Origin: Acidaminobacter sp964416305
Lineage (GTDB): Bacteria > Bacillota > Clostridia > Peptostreptococcales > Acidaminobacteraceae
DNA length: 64,000 bases
Direction of reading: 5' to 3'
NCBI GenBank assembly: GCA_964416305.1
Contig: CAYQDM010000011.1
Coordinates: 1-64,000 of the forward strand
The notes under the pieces: generated by a model
Database searches by the model: none
Told to the model about the DNA's origin: nothing
Seen by the model: only the letters and a program-made list of their open reading frames with translations
Translations under genes and position numbers: made by a program
In this document: positions 25,189-33,354 of the stretch, one piece after another
Position numbering within the stretch: the stretch's first letter is position 1
Layout: every line of letters begins with the position of its first letter

Positions 25189-25929
25189 ATGCAAAATCAA
25201 GTACTCGCCATCGTAGCCGGACGTGAAATCACGCGTCAGGACGTAGAAGACCTCAAAATGCAAATTGGGCCACAAGCCGCAAATTTCCAGGGGCCTGAAG
25301 GGGAAGCAAGACTCGTGGACGAATTGATCCACCAGGAGTTATTTTATGCGGAAGCTTTGAAACAGAAGCTTGATCAGTCACCGGCGTTTCTGGAGGACGT
25401 CGAGCGCGAAAAAGCAAACCTTTTAAAGCGCTTTGCCATTCGAAATCTCCTAGATGCGGTAGAAGTGAGCGAAGAGGAGCTTCAGGCTTTTTACAATGAA
25501 AATCCAAAAGCATTTGAGACTGAAGGCGGCGTTCGCGCGCGACACATCCTCGTTCCGTCACTGGAATCCGCTGAGGAAATTGCGGCATCCATCAAAAATG
25601 GACAAGATTTTGCTGAGGCGGCAAAAGCGCACTCTATGTGTCCTTCCAAAGAACAAGGCGGCGACCTTGGCAAATTTGGCAAGGGTCAAATGGTGCCTGA
25701 GTTTGAGGACGCGGCATTTACGCTTGCCATTGGTGAGCTGAGCGCGCCGGTTCAAACTCAATTTGGTTACCATTTGATTGAAGTCACCGAGAGGGACGAA
25801 GTGGGCAGAATGTCACTTGAAGAGGTCAGAGATGACCTTCACCGTGAATTGGTCATGAGAAAGCAGTCCAGTGTATACATGAATCATGTGAACGCGCTCA
25901 AGGAAGCTTATCCTATAGAGCGAAAATAG
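25189..25929 (+). CDS. Parvulin-type peptidyl-prolyl isomerase (PpiC/PrsA-like, cytoplasmic)
   Basis: A 246-aa parvulin. The N-terminal half is helical and chaperone-like (SurA_N-type pattern: VDELIHQELFYAEALKQ). The rotamase domain spans about 110-205, with VRARHILV, GQDFAEAAKAHSMCPS, GGDLGKFGKGQMVPEFEDAAF and FGYHLIEVTER. It has no signal peptide or lipobox, unlike PrsA, so it should fold proteins in the cytoplasm. The ATG at 25189 follows AAAGGAG. A perfect hairpin follows the stop. Confidence 0.92.
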   Translation: MQNQVLAIVAGREITRQDVEDLKMQIGPQAANFQGPEGEARLVDELIHQELFYAEALKQKLDQSPAFLEDVEREKANLLKRFAIRNLLDAVEVSEEELQAFYNENPKAFETEGGVRARHILVPSLESAEEIAASIKNGQDFAEAAKAHSMCPSKEQGGDLGKFGKGQMVPEFEDAAFTLAIGELSAPVQTQFGYHLIEVTERDEVGRMSLEEVRDDLHRELVMRKQSSVYMNHVNALKEAYPIERK

Positions 25930-25938
25930 GCCACTTGC

Positions 25939-25965
25939 GGAACCCCTGTTAATAACAGGGGTTCC
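25939..25965. terminator. Hairpin after ppiC-like gene
   Basis: A perfect 13-bp stem (25939-25951 with 25953-25965) has a single-base apex. Only a loose T-rich tail follows, so it may be a weak terminator or a processing hairpin. Confidence 0.6.
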
Positions 25966-25998
25966 TGAATATTTGTTTAAGGATCCGGGAGGACTGTA

Positions 25999-26967
25999 AT
26001 GAGTGAAAAAACGATCAGAAACTTTGAGGCCGGTGAGGAAGTTCAAGGATTTTTCCTAATCAGAAGCCTGAACCTGAAGACGTCTACCAACAATAAAAAG
26101 TATCTGGATTTTACGATTTCTGACAGTACCGGAGAAATCAATTCGAAGTACTGGGACTTGCCGGATGAAATGGTGGGTATGTTCAAGGCGGGGGATGTCG
26201 TTAAAATACGCGGCACGGTCACGAGCTGGCAAAGCTCTCTTCAGATGAAAGTGACCAAAATGCGTCTCAGTGAGCCGGCGGACGAGGTTAAAGTCGAGTT
26301 TCTCGTCCAGAGCGCGCCTGAATCCAGTGCGTCCATGATGCAAGAACTTAGGGGCTATATTGCTGACATTGAAAAAGAGAAACTCCGTGAACTTGTAGAG
26401 CGAATTATTGGACTCTATGCTGACAAGTTTGAGATTTATCCGGCGGCAAAGAAACACCATCATTCCATTCGTTCAGGGCTGCTGTATCATGTACTCAGAA
26501 TGCTCAGAAGCGCAAAAGTCCTGTGCGGGATCTACGGGAATCTGGACAAGGATCTCCTTTACGCCGGCGTGATTCTTCATGACATTGAGAAGATCAATGA
26601 GATGGAGGCGGATGAGCTCGGTATTGTCAGCGCGTATTCCTTTGAAGGCCAAGTGCTGGGCCACATTATCATGGGCATCAAGAAAATCGATGCGGTTGCG
26701 GAGGAAATTGGTTTGGAGCGAGAGATTTCTCTGCTGCTTCAACATTTGATTCTGACTCACCACTATGAGCCTGAGTATGGAAGCCCTAAAAAGCCGAGTA
26801 TTCCTGAAGGGGAACTGCTCCATTATCTGGATATGATTGATGCGCGCATGTATGATATGGCCAAGGCTATTGATGGCATTGCGCCGGGAACCTTCAGTGA
26901 TGGGGTTCAATCCATTGATTACAGGAGAGTCTATAAGCCATCCTATGCAACCGGGGAGGATGAGTAA
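25999..26967 (+). CDS. yhaM: 3'-5' exoribonuclease YhaM-type (OB fold + HD domain)
   Basis: A 322-aa protein with an N-terminal OB-fold nucleic-acid-binding domain (about 10-95, including YLDFTISDSTGEINSKYWD) and a C-terminal HD phosphohydrolase domain (metal ligands in KKHHHSIRSGLLYHV, AGVILHDIEKI, LILTHHYEPEYGS and LDMIDARMYD). This is the YhaM architecture, a metal-dependent 3'-5' exoribonuclease of Firmicutes. The ATG at 25999 follows GGGAGGA. The MscS gene begins 2 bp after its stop. Confidence 0.92.
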   Translation: MSEKTIRNFEAGEEVQGFFLIRSLNLKTSTNNKKYLDFTISDSTGEINSKYWDLPDEMVGMFKAGDVVKIRGTVTSWQSSLQMKVTKMRLSEPADEVKVEFLVQSAPESSASMMQELRGYIADIEKEKLRELVERIIGLYADKFEIYPAAKKHHHSIRSGLLYHVLRMLRSAKVLCGIYGNLDKDLLYAGVILHDIEKINEMEADELGIVSAYSFEGQVLGHIIMGIKKIDAVAEEIGLEREISLLLQHLILTHHYEPEYGSPKKPSIPEGELLHYLDMIDARMYDMAKAIDGIAPGTFSDGVQSIDYRRVYKPSYATGEDE

Positions 26968-26969
26968 AC

Positions 26970-28076
26970 ATGGTTGAAACCGCTGCCTCTTTGTCTGCTG
27001 CGTTTGGCATGGGTGCGGGTCTGCCCTCAATAGGTTGGAACGCGCTGATCGCTGCGGGCATTGTCTTCGTTTTTGTGGCAGGTCATAGACTGCTAGAGAA
27101 AGTGCTGTTCAAGATTTTGCGCGTTGTGGCGAAAAAGATGAATAGCGAGGTTTATGACTCAATAGTAAAAGCTTTTGAAAAGCCATTGAAATATCTGTTT
27201 GTTTTTTTAGGCCTCTACCTCGCCTATAAGTATTTAATGATTCAGTATCTCCCGTTGGCAGCAGCTTCCGGATTCGTGGACAAACTTATGCGCGTGGTCG
27301 TGATTTTAGCCATGGCAACGGGTTTCTACAATCTGGACAGAGTGTATTCGAGCGTGCTCTTTAAATTGGACGACCGATTAAATCTAGGCTCAACAGTTCT
27401 CGTGAAGCAGCTGACGGTCAAAGTGATTCGCACGCTGATCATGGTACTGGCTATCGGTATGGCAGCGAGTGAATTCTTTGACGTCAACGGCTTTATCGCC
27501 GGCCTGGGTATTGCGGGTCTCGCTGTTGCCATGGCGGCCAAAGACACGCTGGGCAACATGATTGCAGGGATGACGCTGATCATGGACAGACCGTACGACA
27601 TTGGGGAATGGATCTCATGCAGCGGCGTTGAAGGAGAAGTGGAGGAACTCTCTTTCAGAAGCACGAGAATCAGGACGGCGACGAAAGAAGTCGTCGTGGT
27701 GCCCAATTCCATTATGGCCAACAATCCCATCTCGAACTTTACACGACGAGGGATCAGACGACTCCGATTTACATTGGGTGTGACCTATGATGCCGGTCCG
27801 CAAGATCTTGAAAACCTCAGAGACCGTATCCTCAGCTATTTTGACACTGAGGACATGATATTGCCGGATGGCCGGATCGTTCGCTTTGATCAATTTGGCG
27901 CCAGCAGTCTGGATGTCTTGGTGAACTGTTTTATCAACACTAATGATCTGGCCCTCTTCTTCGAAATCAGGGAGAGGATTCAGCTGAATGTCATGAGAAT
28001 CATGAAGGAAGTCGGCACGGCGCCGGCGTTTCCAAGTCTCAGCGTCTATATGGAGACCGTTTCTGCGGCGAAATAA
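26970..28076 (+). CDS. MscS-family mechanosensitive channel
   Basis: A 368-aa small-conductance mechanosensitive channel protein. It has four hydrophobic segments in the first 190 residues. The pore helix region is GLGIAGLAVAMAAKDTLGN, followed by the beta domain RPYDIGEWI...VEGEVEELSFRSTRIRT and VVPNSIMANNPISNFTRR. It should open on membrane tension to release solutes after osmotic downshock. The ATG at 26970 lies 2 bp after yhaM with GGGGAGGATGAG inside the end of yhaM, so translation is coupled. Confidence 0.92.
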   Translation: MVETAASLSAAFGMGAGLPSIGWNALIAAGIVFVFVAGHRLLEKVLFKILRVVAKKMNSEVYDSIVKAFEKPLKYLFVFLGLYLAYKYLMIQYLPLAAASGFVDKLMRVVVILAMATGFYNLDRVYSSVLFKLDDRLNLGSTVLVKQLTVKVIRTLIMVLAIGMAASEFFDVNGFIAGLGIAGLAVAMAAKDTLGNMIAGMTLIMDRPYDIGEWISCSGVEGEVEELSFRSTRIRTATKEVVVVPNSIMANNPISNFTRRGIRRLRFTLGVTYDAGPQDLENLRDRILSYFDTEDMILPDGRIVRFDQFGASSLDVLVNCFINTNDLALFFEIRERIQLNVMRIMKEVGTAPAFPSLSVYMETVSAAK

Positions 28077-28082
28077 AAATAA

Positions 28083-28132
28083 AAGGGACCATGTCGTTAT
28101 TGGCTGATTTAGCAAATAACGACATGGTCCCT
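28083..28132. terminator. Bidirectional terminator between mscS and SEC-C genes
   Basis: An 18-bp nearly perfect stem (AAGGGACCATGTCGTTATT and its complement) lies between convergent genes. Confidence 0.85.
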
Positions 28133-28148
28133 TCCTCTATTCAACAAC

Positions 28149-28646
28149 TTATGCGCCGCAGCACTTCTTGTATTTCTTTCCGCTGCCGCATGGGCAAGGA
28201 TCATTTCTGCCAATTTTGGCATCTTTGACCACGGTCTTGGACTTGTTGAACTCCTTTTTGATCTCTCTGCGTTTCTCTTCGGACAGGATCTCTTCCCAGG
28301 CAGGCAAGTTATAGAGCCATTCTGCCTTAGCATCGAGCATGTTGAAATAGAGTTTTTCGAAATCAACTTCTGCATCAATGGCTGTGGTTTCTTCCAGGTC
28401 TTCCAAAGTGACAGCTTCAACGAGACTCGTATTGATCCCGTCCAGGAAACCGGCATAAGTAACGGCATCCATGTCATTTGCTTCTGCAAGTTCCGAAATA
28501 GTGCCTGTGAGCTTAGTATTCTTTTCGCCCAGCATTTTTTCGTAGTTGTGCTGCTCCTTGAGGAGGTATGCCTGCCAGAAGGACTGATGCTCCTTTTCGC
28601 TGCGCTCTTGTGCGGCGAGCGCTTCCCATGCTTCGTATAGTTTCAA
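28149..28646 (-). CDS. SEC-C motif protein
   Basis: A 165-aa acidic helical protein ending in a canonical SEC-C zinc motif GRNDPCPCGSGKKYKKCCG (last 20 residues; C-x-C-x8-CC ligands), the same motif as the SecA C-terminus. The rest is a charged helical domain (YEAWEALAAQERSEKEHQSFW at the start). The function is unknown; by analogy the motif may contact ribosome or SecB-like partners. The start is TTG 28646 with GGGAG 8 bp upstream; the frame extends to a TTG at 28664 without a site. Confidence 0.85.
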   Translation of the reverse strand: MKLYEAWEALAAQERSEKEHQSFWQAYLLKEQHNYEKMLGEKNTKLTGTISELAEANDMDAVTYAGFLDGINTSLVEAVTLEDLEETTAIDAEVDFEKLYFNMLDAKAEWLYNLPAWEEILSEEKRREIKKEFNKSKTVVKDAKIGRNDPCPCGSGKKYKKCCGA

Positions 28647-28875
28647 GCTTAAAACTCCCTTCAATGTCTTGCCTTATTTCGCCATATGGCGTGCGTTTTT
28701 CGAGCTTAACCGCTTGACATTATATCATACCTTTGCTGCTTAGAACAGAAGCAACCTGAAAATGTAGGAGATGCGGCGGGACCTATGTCATCCTGTCTCA
28801 GAATTTGGTATACTTTTAATGATTGGAACAAAAGCATCGTTCCACAAAAGAGTCTAGCTCAAGGAGGACTTAGTG

Positions 28876-29904
28876 ATGAATTATCAGGAAGTGTTGAACA
28901 ATGCGAAGCAGAATATTGGTCCATATTGCAAAGTTTGTCCGGAATGCAACGGCATCGCATGCAGGGGCATGATCCCGGGGCCGGGCGGAAAAGGCTCAGG
29001 ACTTGGATTCATTAGAAGTTACCAGGACTTAAAGAAAGTTCGGCTGCAAATGGATACGATCTATGAACCTAAGGCGGTATCCACCCAGACGACGCTTTTT
29101 GGAAAGACGGTAGAACTGCCGGTTTATGCCGCGCCCATTGGTGCGGTCGGCCTGCACTACAGTGACCTCTATGACGATCTGTCCTATTCCAGTGCCTTGC
29201 TGAAGGGCTGTCATTCTGCAGGAACGGTGGCGTTCACTGGTGACGGCGTTAAAGATGAAGTGTTTCAGGGGACCATAGAGGCCATCTATGAGCTGGAAGG
29301 CTGGGGCATTCCCACAATCAAGCCTTGGAGTTATGAAGAGGTTCTCAATAAGGCAAAGATGGCGGAAGCCTCTGGCGCACTCGCGGTGGCCATGGACATT
29401 GATGCTGCCGGGCTTGCTATATTGGCAGCCCAGGGTAAACCGGTAGCGCCTATGTCGGTTGAAACCCTTTCGAAAATTATTGCGCAGATTAAGGTGCCGT
29501 TCGTTCTGAAGGGGATCATGACTGTAGAAGGCGCGAAGAAAGCACTTGAAGCGGGCGCCAGCGGCATAATCGTCTCCAACCACGGTGGGCGGGTACTGGA
29601 TGAAACGCCGTCAACCATTGAAGTGCTGCCGGATATTGTCAAGGCAGTCGGCGGCAAAATGACAATCCTGGTCGACGGGGGATTCCGTACAGGTTTGGAC
29701 GTTTTTAAAGCCATTGCTCTGGGCGCTCAAGGCGTCTTGATCGGCAGGCCGTTCGCCTATGCCATTTATGGCGGAGCTGAGGAAGGCGTCGGGCTATATC
29801 TGGACAAGCTCAAGGCAGAACTGACTGAAGCCATGCTGATGACGGGTGCCGGAACCATCGGCGAAATCACTCGGGACAAGGTCTGTGTGAGACTGGAGCG
29901 CTGA
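28876..29904 (+). CDS. FMN-dependent alpha-hydroxyacid dehydrogenase family protein with N-terminal Cys cluster
   Basis: A 342-aa TIM-barrel flavoprotein related to lactate oxidase/glycolate oxidase. Motifs: PVYAAPIGAVG, KGIMTVEGAKKALEAG, the substrate/flavin HGGR in IVSNHGGRVLDETPS and VDGGFRTGLDVFKAIALGA plus GRPFAY. The N-terminus has Cys18, 21, 24 and 29 (C-x2-C-x2-C-x4-C), which could bind an Fe-S cluster or zinc and is not part of the classical oxidases. This suggests an anaerobic dehydrogenase passing electrons to a non-oxygen acceptor. ATG 28876 has AAGGAGG 8 bp upstream. The M32 carboxypeptidase gene follows after 4 bp. Confidence 0.85.
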   Translation: MNYQEVLNNAKQNIGPYCKVCPECNGIACRGMIPGPGGKGSGLGFIRSYQDLKKVRLQMDTIYEPKAVSTQTTLFGKTVELPVYAAPIGAVGLHYSDLYDDLSYSSALLKGCHSAGTVAFTGDGVKDEVFQGTIEAIYELEGWGIPTIKPWSYEEVLNKAKMAEASGALAVAMDIDAAGLAILAAQGKPVAPMSVETLSKIIAQIKVPFVLKGIMTVEGAKKALEAGASGIIVSNHGGRVLDETPSTIEVLPDIVKAVGGKMTILVDGGFRTGLDVFKAIALGAQGVLIGRPFAYAIYGGAEEGVGLYLDKLKAELTEAMLMTGAGTIGEITRDKVCVRLER

Positions 29905-29908
29905 TTGG

Positions 29909-31483
29909 ATGGACAAAGCTGAGTGCGTCTCCGATCATACAACCACTAGTCTGACCGACCAGGAACTCTGGCACTCAACCGAGGAGCGCCGGAACGGTCA
30001 GGAGAAACTTTATGAGTTTCTTGAGGTATTGTCAGCCTACCGGTTGGCCATGAACACCATTAACTGGGACCAGACGGTGAGTGGTGCGCCGGTTGCAGGC
30101 GTAGGATTCAGAAGTAAAGGTTATGGTGTCCTGACGCGCGAGCATTACCGCTTTCTTATGGACCCGGAATTCAGGGCGCTGCTGGAAGCTTTTTCGCGGG
30201 AGGCGGGAACTCTTGAAGGCGACATAGCCAGGGAGTGGCTGATTGAACTCAAGCGAATAGAAAAAATTCCCAAGGATGACTATACCGAGTTCATGACTTA
30301 CCTTTCGAAATCTGAAGTGGAGTGGGAAGAGGCAAAGCGGACACGGGATTTTGAGGGATTTAAGTCTCATTACAAGGTCATTTTTGATACCGCGAGGAAA
30401 TTCTCTGAATATATTGGGTATGATCAACATCCTTATGATGCTTGGATTGAAATGTTTGAACCAGGGATGACTGTTGAAAAACTGGATCGTTTCTTTGGAG
30501 AGCTTCGCGCAGAAATTGTGCCGCTTCTCAGCGAAATTAATGAGAAAATCTCCGAAAATCCGCAGCGTTACGATTTTCTTTCGAGGGTTATTCCAAAAGA
30601 AAAACAAGAGGCATTTTCCAGACGATTATTGCAAGTCATAGGCTTTGATCTGAATCGCGGCTTTCTGAGGGAAAGTGAGCATCCTTTTACAAATGCAATG
30701 TCCATAGATGATGTTCGAATGACCACCCATTACTATGAGCAGGAGTTCGTCTCCTCCATTTTCAGTGTACTTCATGAAGGGGGGCATGGCATCTATGAGC
30801 AAAATTTTGACAGGGTCCTTGCCAATACAGGTTTGGACGGAGGTGCATCTTCAGCGGTCCATGAGTCTCAGTCGCGGATGTTCGAAAATGCGTTTGGCAG
30901 AAGCAAAGCCTTTTGGTCAAAGCTCTACGGCGAAATGCAGGCAGCGTTCAGTCCGACGCTGGAGGATCTTCCACTCGAAAAGTTTATAGAAGCGATCAAT
31001 CGAGTTGAATCGACTTTGATTCGGATTGAAGCGGATGAGTTGACGTATTCACTGCACATCATGGTGCGCTATGAGCTGGAGAAGGCCATTTTCGAAGGGT
31101 CGCTGGAAGTTGAGGATCTGCCGGAGGCCTGGAATCGCCTGATGAGAGAGTATCTTGGTGTTGAGCCGGCCCACCATGGGGAAGGCGTCCTGCAGGATGT
31201 CCATTGGGCAGCCGGTCTTATTGGGTATTTTCCGTCCTATGCCTTGGGGAATGCCTATGCATCCCAGCTGCTGCATTTCATGAAGCAGGAAGTCGATGTG
31301 GAGCGGGCGTTAATATCCCTGGACTTTGGTGACATTCTGGAATGGCTGAAGCTTCACGTGCACAGACACGGCAAACGGTTAAAGCCGGAACAGCTGATAG
31401 AGACCGCTACCGGGACGACCTTTGATCCCCGGTACTACATCCAGGATCTCAAAACAAAATATAAAGAGCGCTACGGGATCTGA
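29909..31483 (+). CDS. Carboxypeptidase, family M32 (Taq-type)
   Basis: A 524-aa metallocarboxypeptidase of family M32 removing C-terminal residues from peptides. The zinc site HEGGHGIYEQ is near residue 289, with the family motif HESQSRMFENAFGRS after it and VRYELEKAIFEG and GYFPSYALGNAYASQ later. It is cytoplasmic, with no signal peptide. The first 25 residues are weakly conserved-looking, and the ribosome site for ATG 29909 is poor. It lies 4 bp after the flavoprotein gene, so translation is probably coupled. Confidence 0.93.
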   Translation: MDKAECVSDHTTTSLTDQELWHSTEERRNGQEKLYEFLEVLSAYRLAMNTINWDQTVSGAPVAGVGFRSKGYGVLTREHYRFLMDPEFRALLEAFSREAGTLEGDIAREWLIELKRIEKIPKDDYTEFMTYLSKSEVEWEEAKRTRDFEGFKSHYKVIFDTARKFSEYIGYDQHPYDAWIEMFEPGMTVEKLDRFFGELRAEIVPLLSEINEKISENPQRYDFLSRVIPKEKQEAFSRRLLQVIGFDLNRGFLRESEHPFTNAMSIDDVRMTTHYYEQEFVSSIFSVLHEGGHGIYEQNFDRVLANTGLDGGASSAVHESQSRMFENAFGRSKAFWSKLYGEMQAAFSPTLEDLPLEKFIEAINRVESTLIRIEADELTYSLHIMVRYELEKAIFEGSLEVEDLPEAWNRLMREYLGVEPAHHGEGVLQDVHWAAGLIGYFPSYALGNAYASQLLHFMKQEVDVERALISLDFGDILEWLKLHVHRHGKRLKPEQLIETATGTTFDPRYYIQDLKTKYKERYGI

Positions 31484-31545
31484 TTAGACTTTTACTGAAG
31501 CGCAGCAATAAAGTTTTCCTGAGAATGTCAATCAGATGACTTTTC
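31478..31545 (+). terminator. Possible terminator after the M32 gene
   Basis: ATCTGATTAGAC (31478-31489) pairs with GTCAATCAGAT (31527-31537) with one bulge, followed by a TTTT. The left arm overlaps the stop codon region. Confidence 0.4.
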
Positions 31546-31587
31546 GGGTATCAATGGTTCAAATGTCATTTTAGGAGGCGAGACAAT

Positions 31588-32805
31588 ATGGAATTAAGAG
31601 GAAAAGTCTTAGTCGCTCAAGGCGGCGGCCCTACGGCTGTCATCAATCAGTCCTTGGTGGGCGCTGTTCTTGAAAGCAGAAAATTCAGCCAGGTCACAAA
31701 AGTTTACGGCGCGGAGCATGGCGTAGAAGGGATCGTCAACGAGAACTTTCTCGATCTGACTCAGGAGACGACACATAATCTGGAGCAGGTCGCCAAGACA
31801 CCGTCCTCAGCGCTTTTATCAACGCGCATCAAACCGGACGAAAAGTTCTGCCGTGAAATGTTTGAAACTATGAAAGCACATGACATCCGTTACTTCTTCT
31901 ACATTGGCGGCAATGATTCAAGCGATACGGTCAGGATTGTCAATCAGTATGCAGAAATCGCCAATTATGAATTCAGGGCAATTCACATTCCAAAAACGAT
32001 CGACAATGATCTGATGATGAATGATCACACGCCTGGTTATGGGTCAGCAGCCCGCTATGTCGCCAGCGCTTTTTCGGGGGTCAACCTCGACAACCGCGCT
32101 ATGGGCGGCGTCTACATAGGCGTTGTCATGGGGCGGTCTGCGGGCTTCCTTACGGCTGCGGCCTCCCTGGCGCAGAAATATCCGGATGATGGTCCACACC
32201 TCATCTATTTGCCGGAGCGCACCTTTGATATAGACAACTTCCTGAAGGACGTCAAGGAGACTTATGATCAGTTTGGCCGCTGTATTATTGCGATCTCAGA
32301 AGGGGTTGTGGACGCAGATGGAAAACCGATCAGCCAGCATTCCGGCATGAAGCAGGAGTTTGATGCCCACGGCAACGTTCAGCTTTCGGGTTCCGGCGTC
32401 TTGGGCGATTATCTGGCAGATCTCATTAAAACACGACTGAATATCAGCCGCGTCAGAGCGGATACCTTTGGTTACCTGCAAAGATCCTTCCTTGGGTGCG
32501 TCTCGGATGTCGACCAGAGAGAGGCGCGAGAAGTCGGCGAAAAAGCTGCTCAATTCGCGATCTGGAATCGCGTCGATGGTTCAATTGCCATTGAGAGAAC
32601 CGGTTTCTACTCTGTAGACTACAAACTGGTGCCGCTGGAAACCGTCGCGGCAAAAACCCGTCTTATGCCGGATGAGTATATCAACCTTGCGGGCAACCAT
32701 ATCACTGACGATTTTAAATATTACCTGAGACCTTTGATTGGCTCCGGCTTTGAGCAGGCACATCGCCTCAGAGCACCCAGAGTAGATAAAGTTCTCAATA
32801 AATAA
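31588..32805 (+). CDS. Diphosphate-dependent 6-phosphofructokinase
   Basis: A 405-aa phosphofructokinase. Active-site motifs: GGGPTAVIN, YIGGNDSSDT, PKTIDNDL, TPGYGSAARY and VMGRSAGFLTA. The GGND-S sequence (Asp where ATP enzymes have Gly) and Lys in PKTIDND are the accepted marks of the PPi-using type, which runs reversibly between fructose-6-P and fructose-1,6-bisP. ATG 31588 follows TTAGGAGGCG. It is the only glycolytic gene in this neighbourhood. Confidence 0.93.
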   Translation: MELRGKVLVAQGGGPTAVINQSLVGAVLESRKFSQVTKVYGAEHGVEGIVNENFLDLTQETTHNLEQVAKTPSSALLSTRIKPDEKFCREMFETMKAHDIRYFFYIGGNDSSDTVRIVNQYAEIANYEFRAIHIPKTIDNDLMMNDHTPGYGSAARYVASAFSGVNLDNRAMGGVYIGVVMGRSAGFLTAAASLAQKYPDDGPHLIYLPERTFDIDNFLKDVKETYDQFGRCIIAISEGVVDADGKPISQHSGMKQEFDAHGNVQLSGSGVLGDYLADLIKTRLNISRVRADTFGYLQRSFLGCVSDVDQREAREVGEKAAQFAIWNRVDGSIAIERTGFYSVDYKLVPLETVAAKTRLMPDEYINLAGNHITDDFKYYLRPLIGSGFEQAHRLRAPRVDKVLNK

Positions 32806-32820
32806 TACGGCTGTCAGCAA

Positions 32821-32866
32821 GATGACGTCAGACGCCCGCTTAATTTACGGCGCGTCTGGCGTCATC
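32821..32866 (+). other. Very stable hairpin between PFK and selenoperoxiredoxin genes
   Basis: A 15-bp stem with one mismatch (32821-32835 with 32852-32866) lies directly upstream of the peroxiredoxin ribosome site. No T run follows, so it may be a mRNA stabiliser or a terminator of poor efficiency. Confidence 0.6.
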
Positions 32867-32886
32867 CATATGAAGGAGGCAATTTT

Positions 32887-33354
32887 ATGATCGAGATCGG
32901 AACAGCAGTGCCTGAAATGGTGCTTGAAGGCAGCGGCGGTGAAGCCGTAAAACTGTCTGATTATGCAGCCAAAGGGAAAAAGCTGGTGCTCTTTTTCTAT
33001 CCCAAAGACAGCACCTCAGGCTGAACGCAGGAAGCGCTCGAGTTTCGGGCACTGAAGGAAGCTTTTGAGGCTTTGAACGCCGAGGTTGTTGGAATCAGCA
33101 GAGACTCTGTCAAATCCCACCTTAAGTTTATTGAAAAACAGGACTTGAATTTTTTGCTCTTGAGTGACCCGGAGCGGACCGCCCATGAGTACTTTGGCGT
33201 TATGAAGGCAAAGAAAATGTATGGTAAAGATGTCGTGGGTGTCGACCGATCCACTTTTGTCTTTGATGAAGCCGGGAAGCTGATCCACGTCTTTAGAGGC
33301 GTAAAAGCGGCAGGTCACGCTGAACAAGTGTTGGAGGCAATGAAAACTCAATGA
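32887..33354 (+). CDS. bcp: Selenocysteine-containing peroxiredoxin (BCP/PrxQ type), UGA-coded Sec46
   Basis: A 155-aa peroxiredoxin reading from ATG 32887 through an in-frame TGA at 33022-33024 to a stop at 33352-33354. The sequence on both sides of the TGA is one intact BCP protein: IGTAVPEMVLEG, LVLFFYPKDSTSG-U-TQEALEF, VVGISRDSVKSHLKF and FVFDEAGKLIHVFRG. The TGA falls exactly at the peroxidatic Cys (usual YPKDxTPGCT). A SECIS-like hairpin follows. No Cys occurs anywhere, so resolution must use an outside thiol. It would reduce H2O2 and organic peroxides in the cytoplasm. AAGGAGG precedes the ATG, and the end overlaps the next gene (ATGA). Routine gene calling would keep only the fragment from 33073. 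Confidence 0.9.
33022..33056 (+). promoter_or_regulatory. UGA-Sec codon and SECIS-like hairpin
   Basis: Seventeen bases after the TGA a stem GCTCGA (33036-33041) / TCGGGC (33045-33050) closes a loop with GTT, extended by AG/CT below a C-A mismatch. Bacterial SECIS elements are within the coding sequence, 16-37 nt after UGA, with a G and U in the apical loop; this fits. Confidence 0.7.

Noticed and set aside
33073..33354. A short peroxiredoxin fragment starting at 33073 as a complete gene, or a pseudogene with a stop
   Set aside because: The frame upstream of the TGA is intact with a strong ribosome site, and the TGA is at the catalytic residue. A recoded UGA explains it better.
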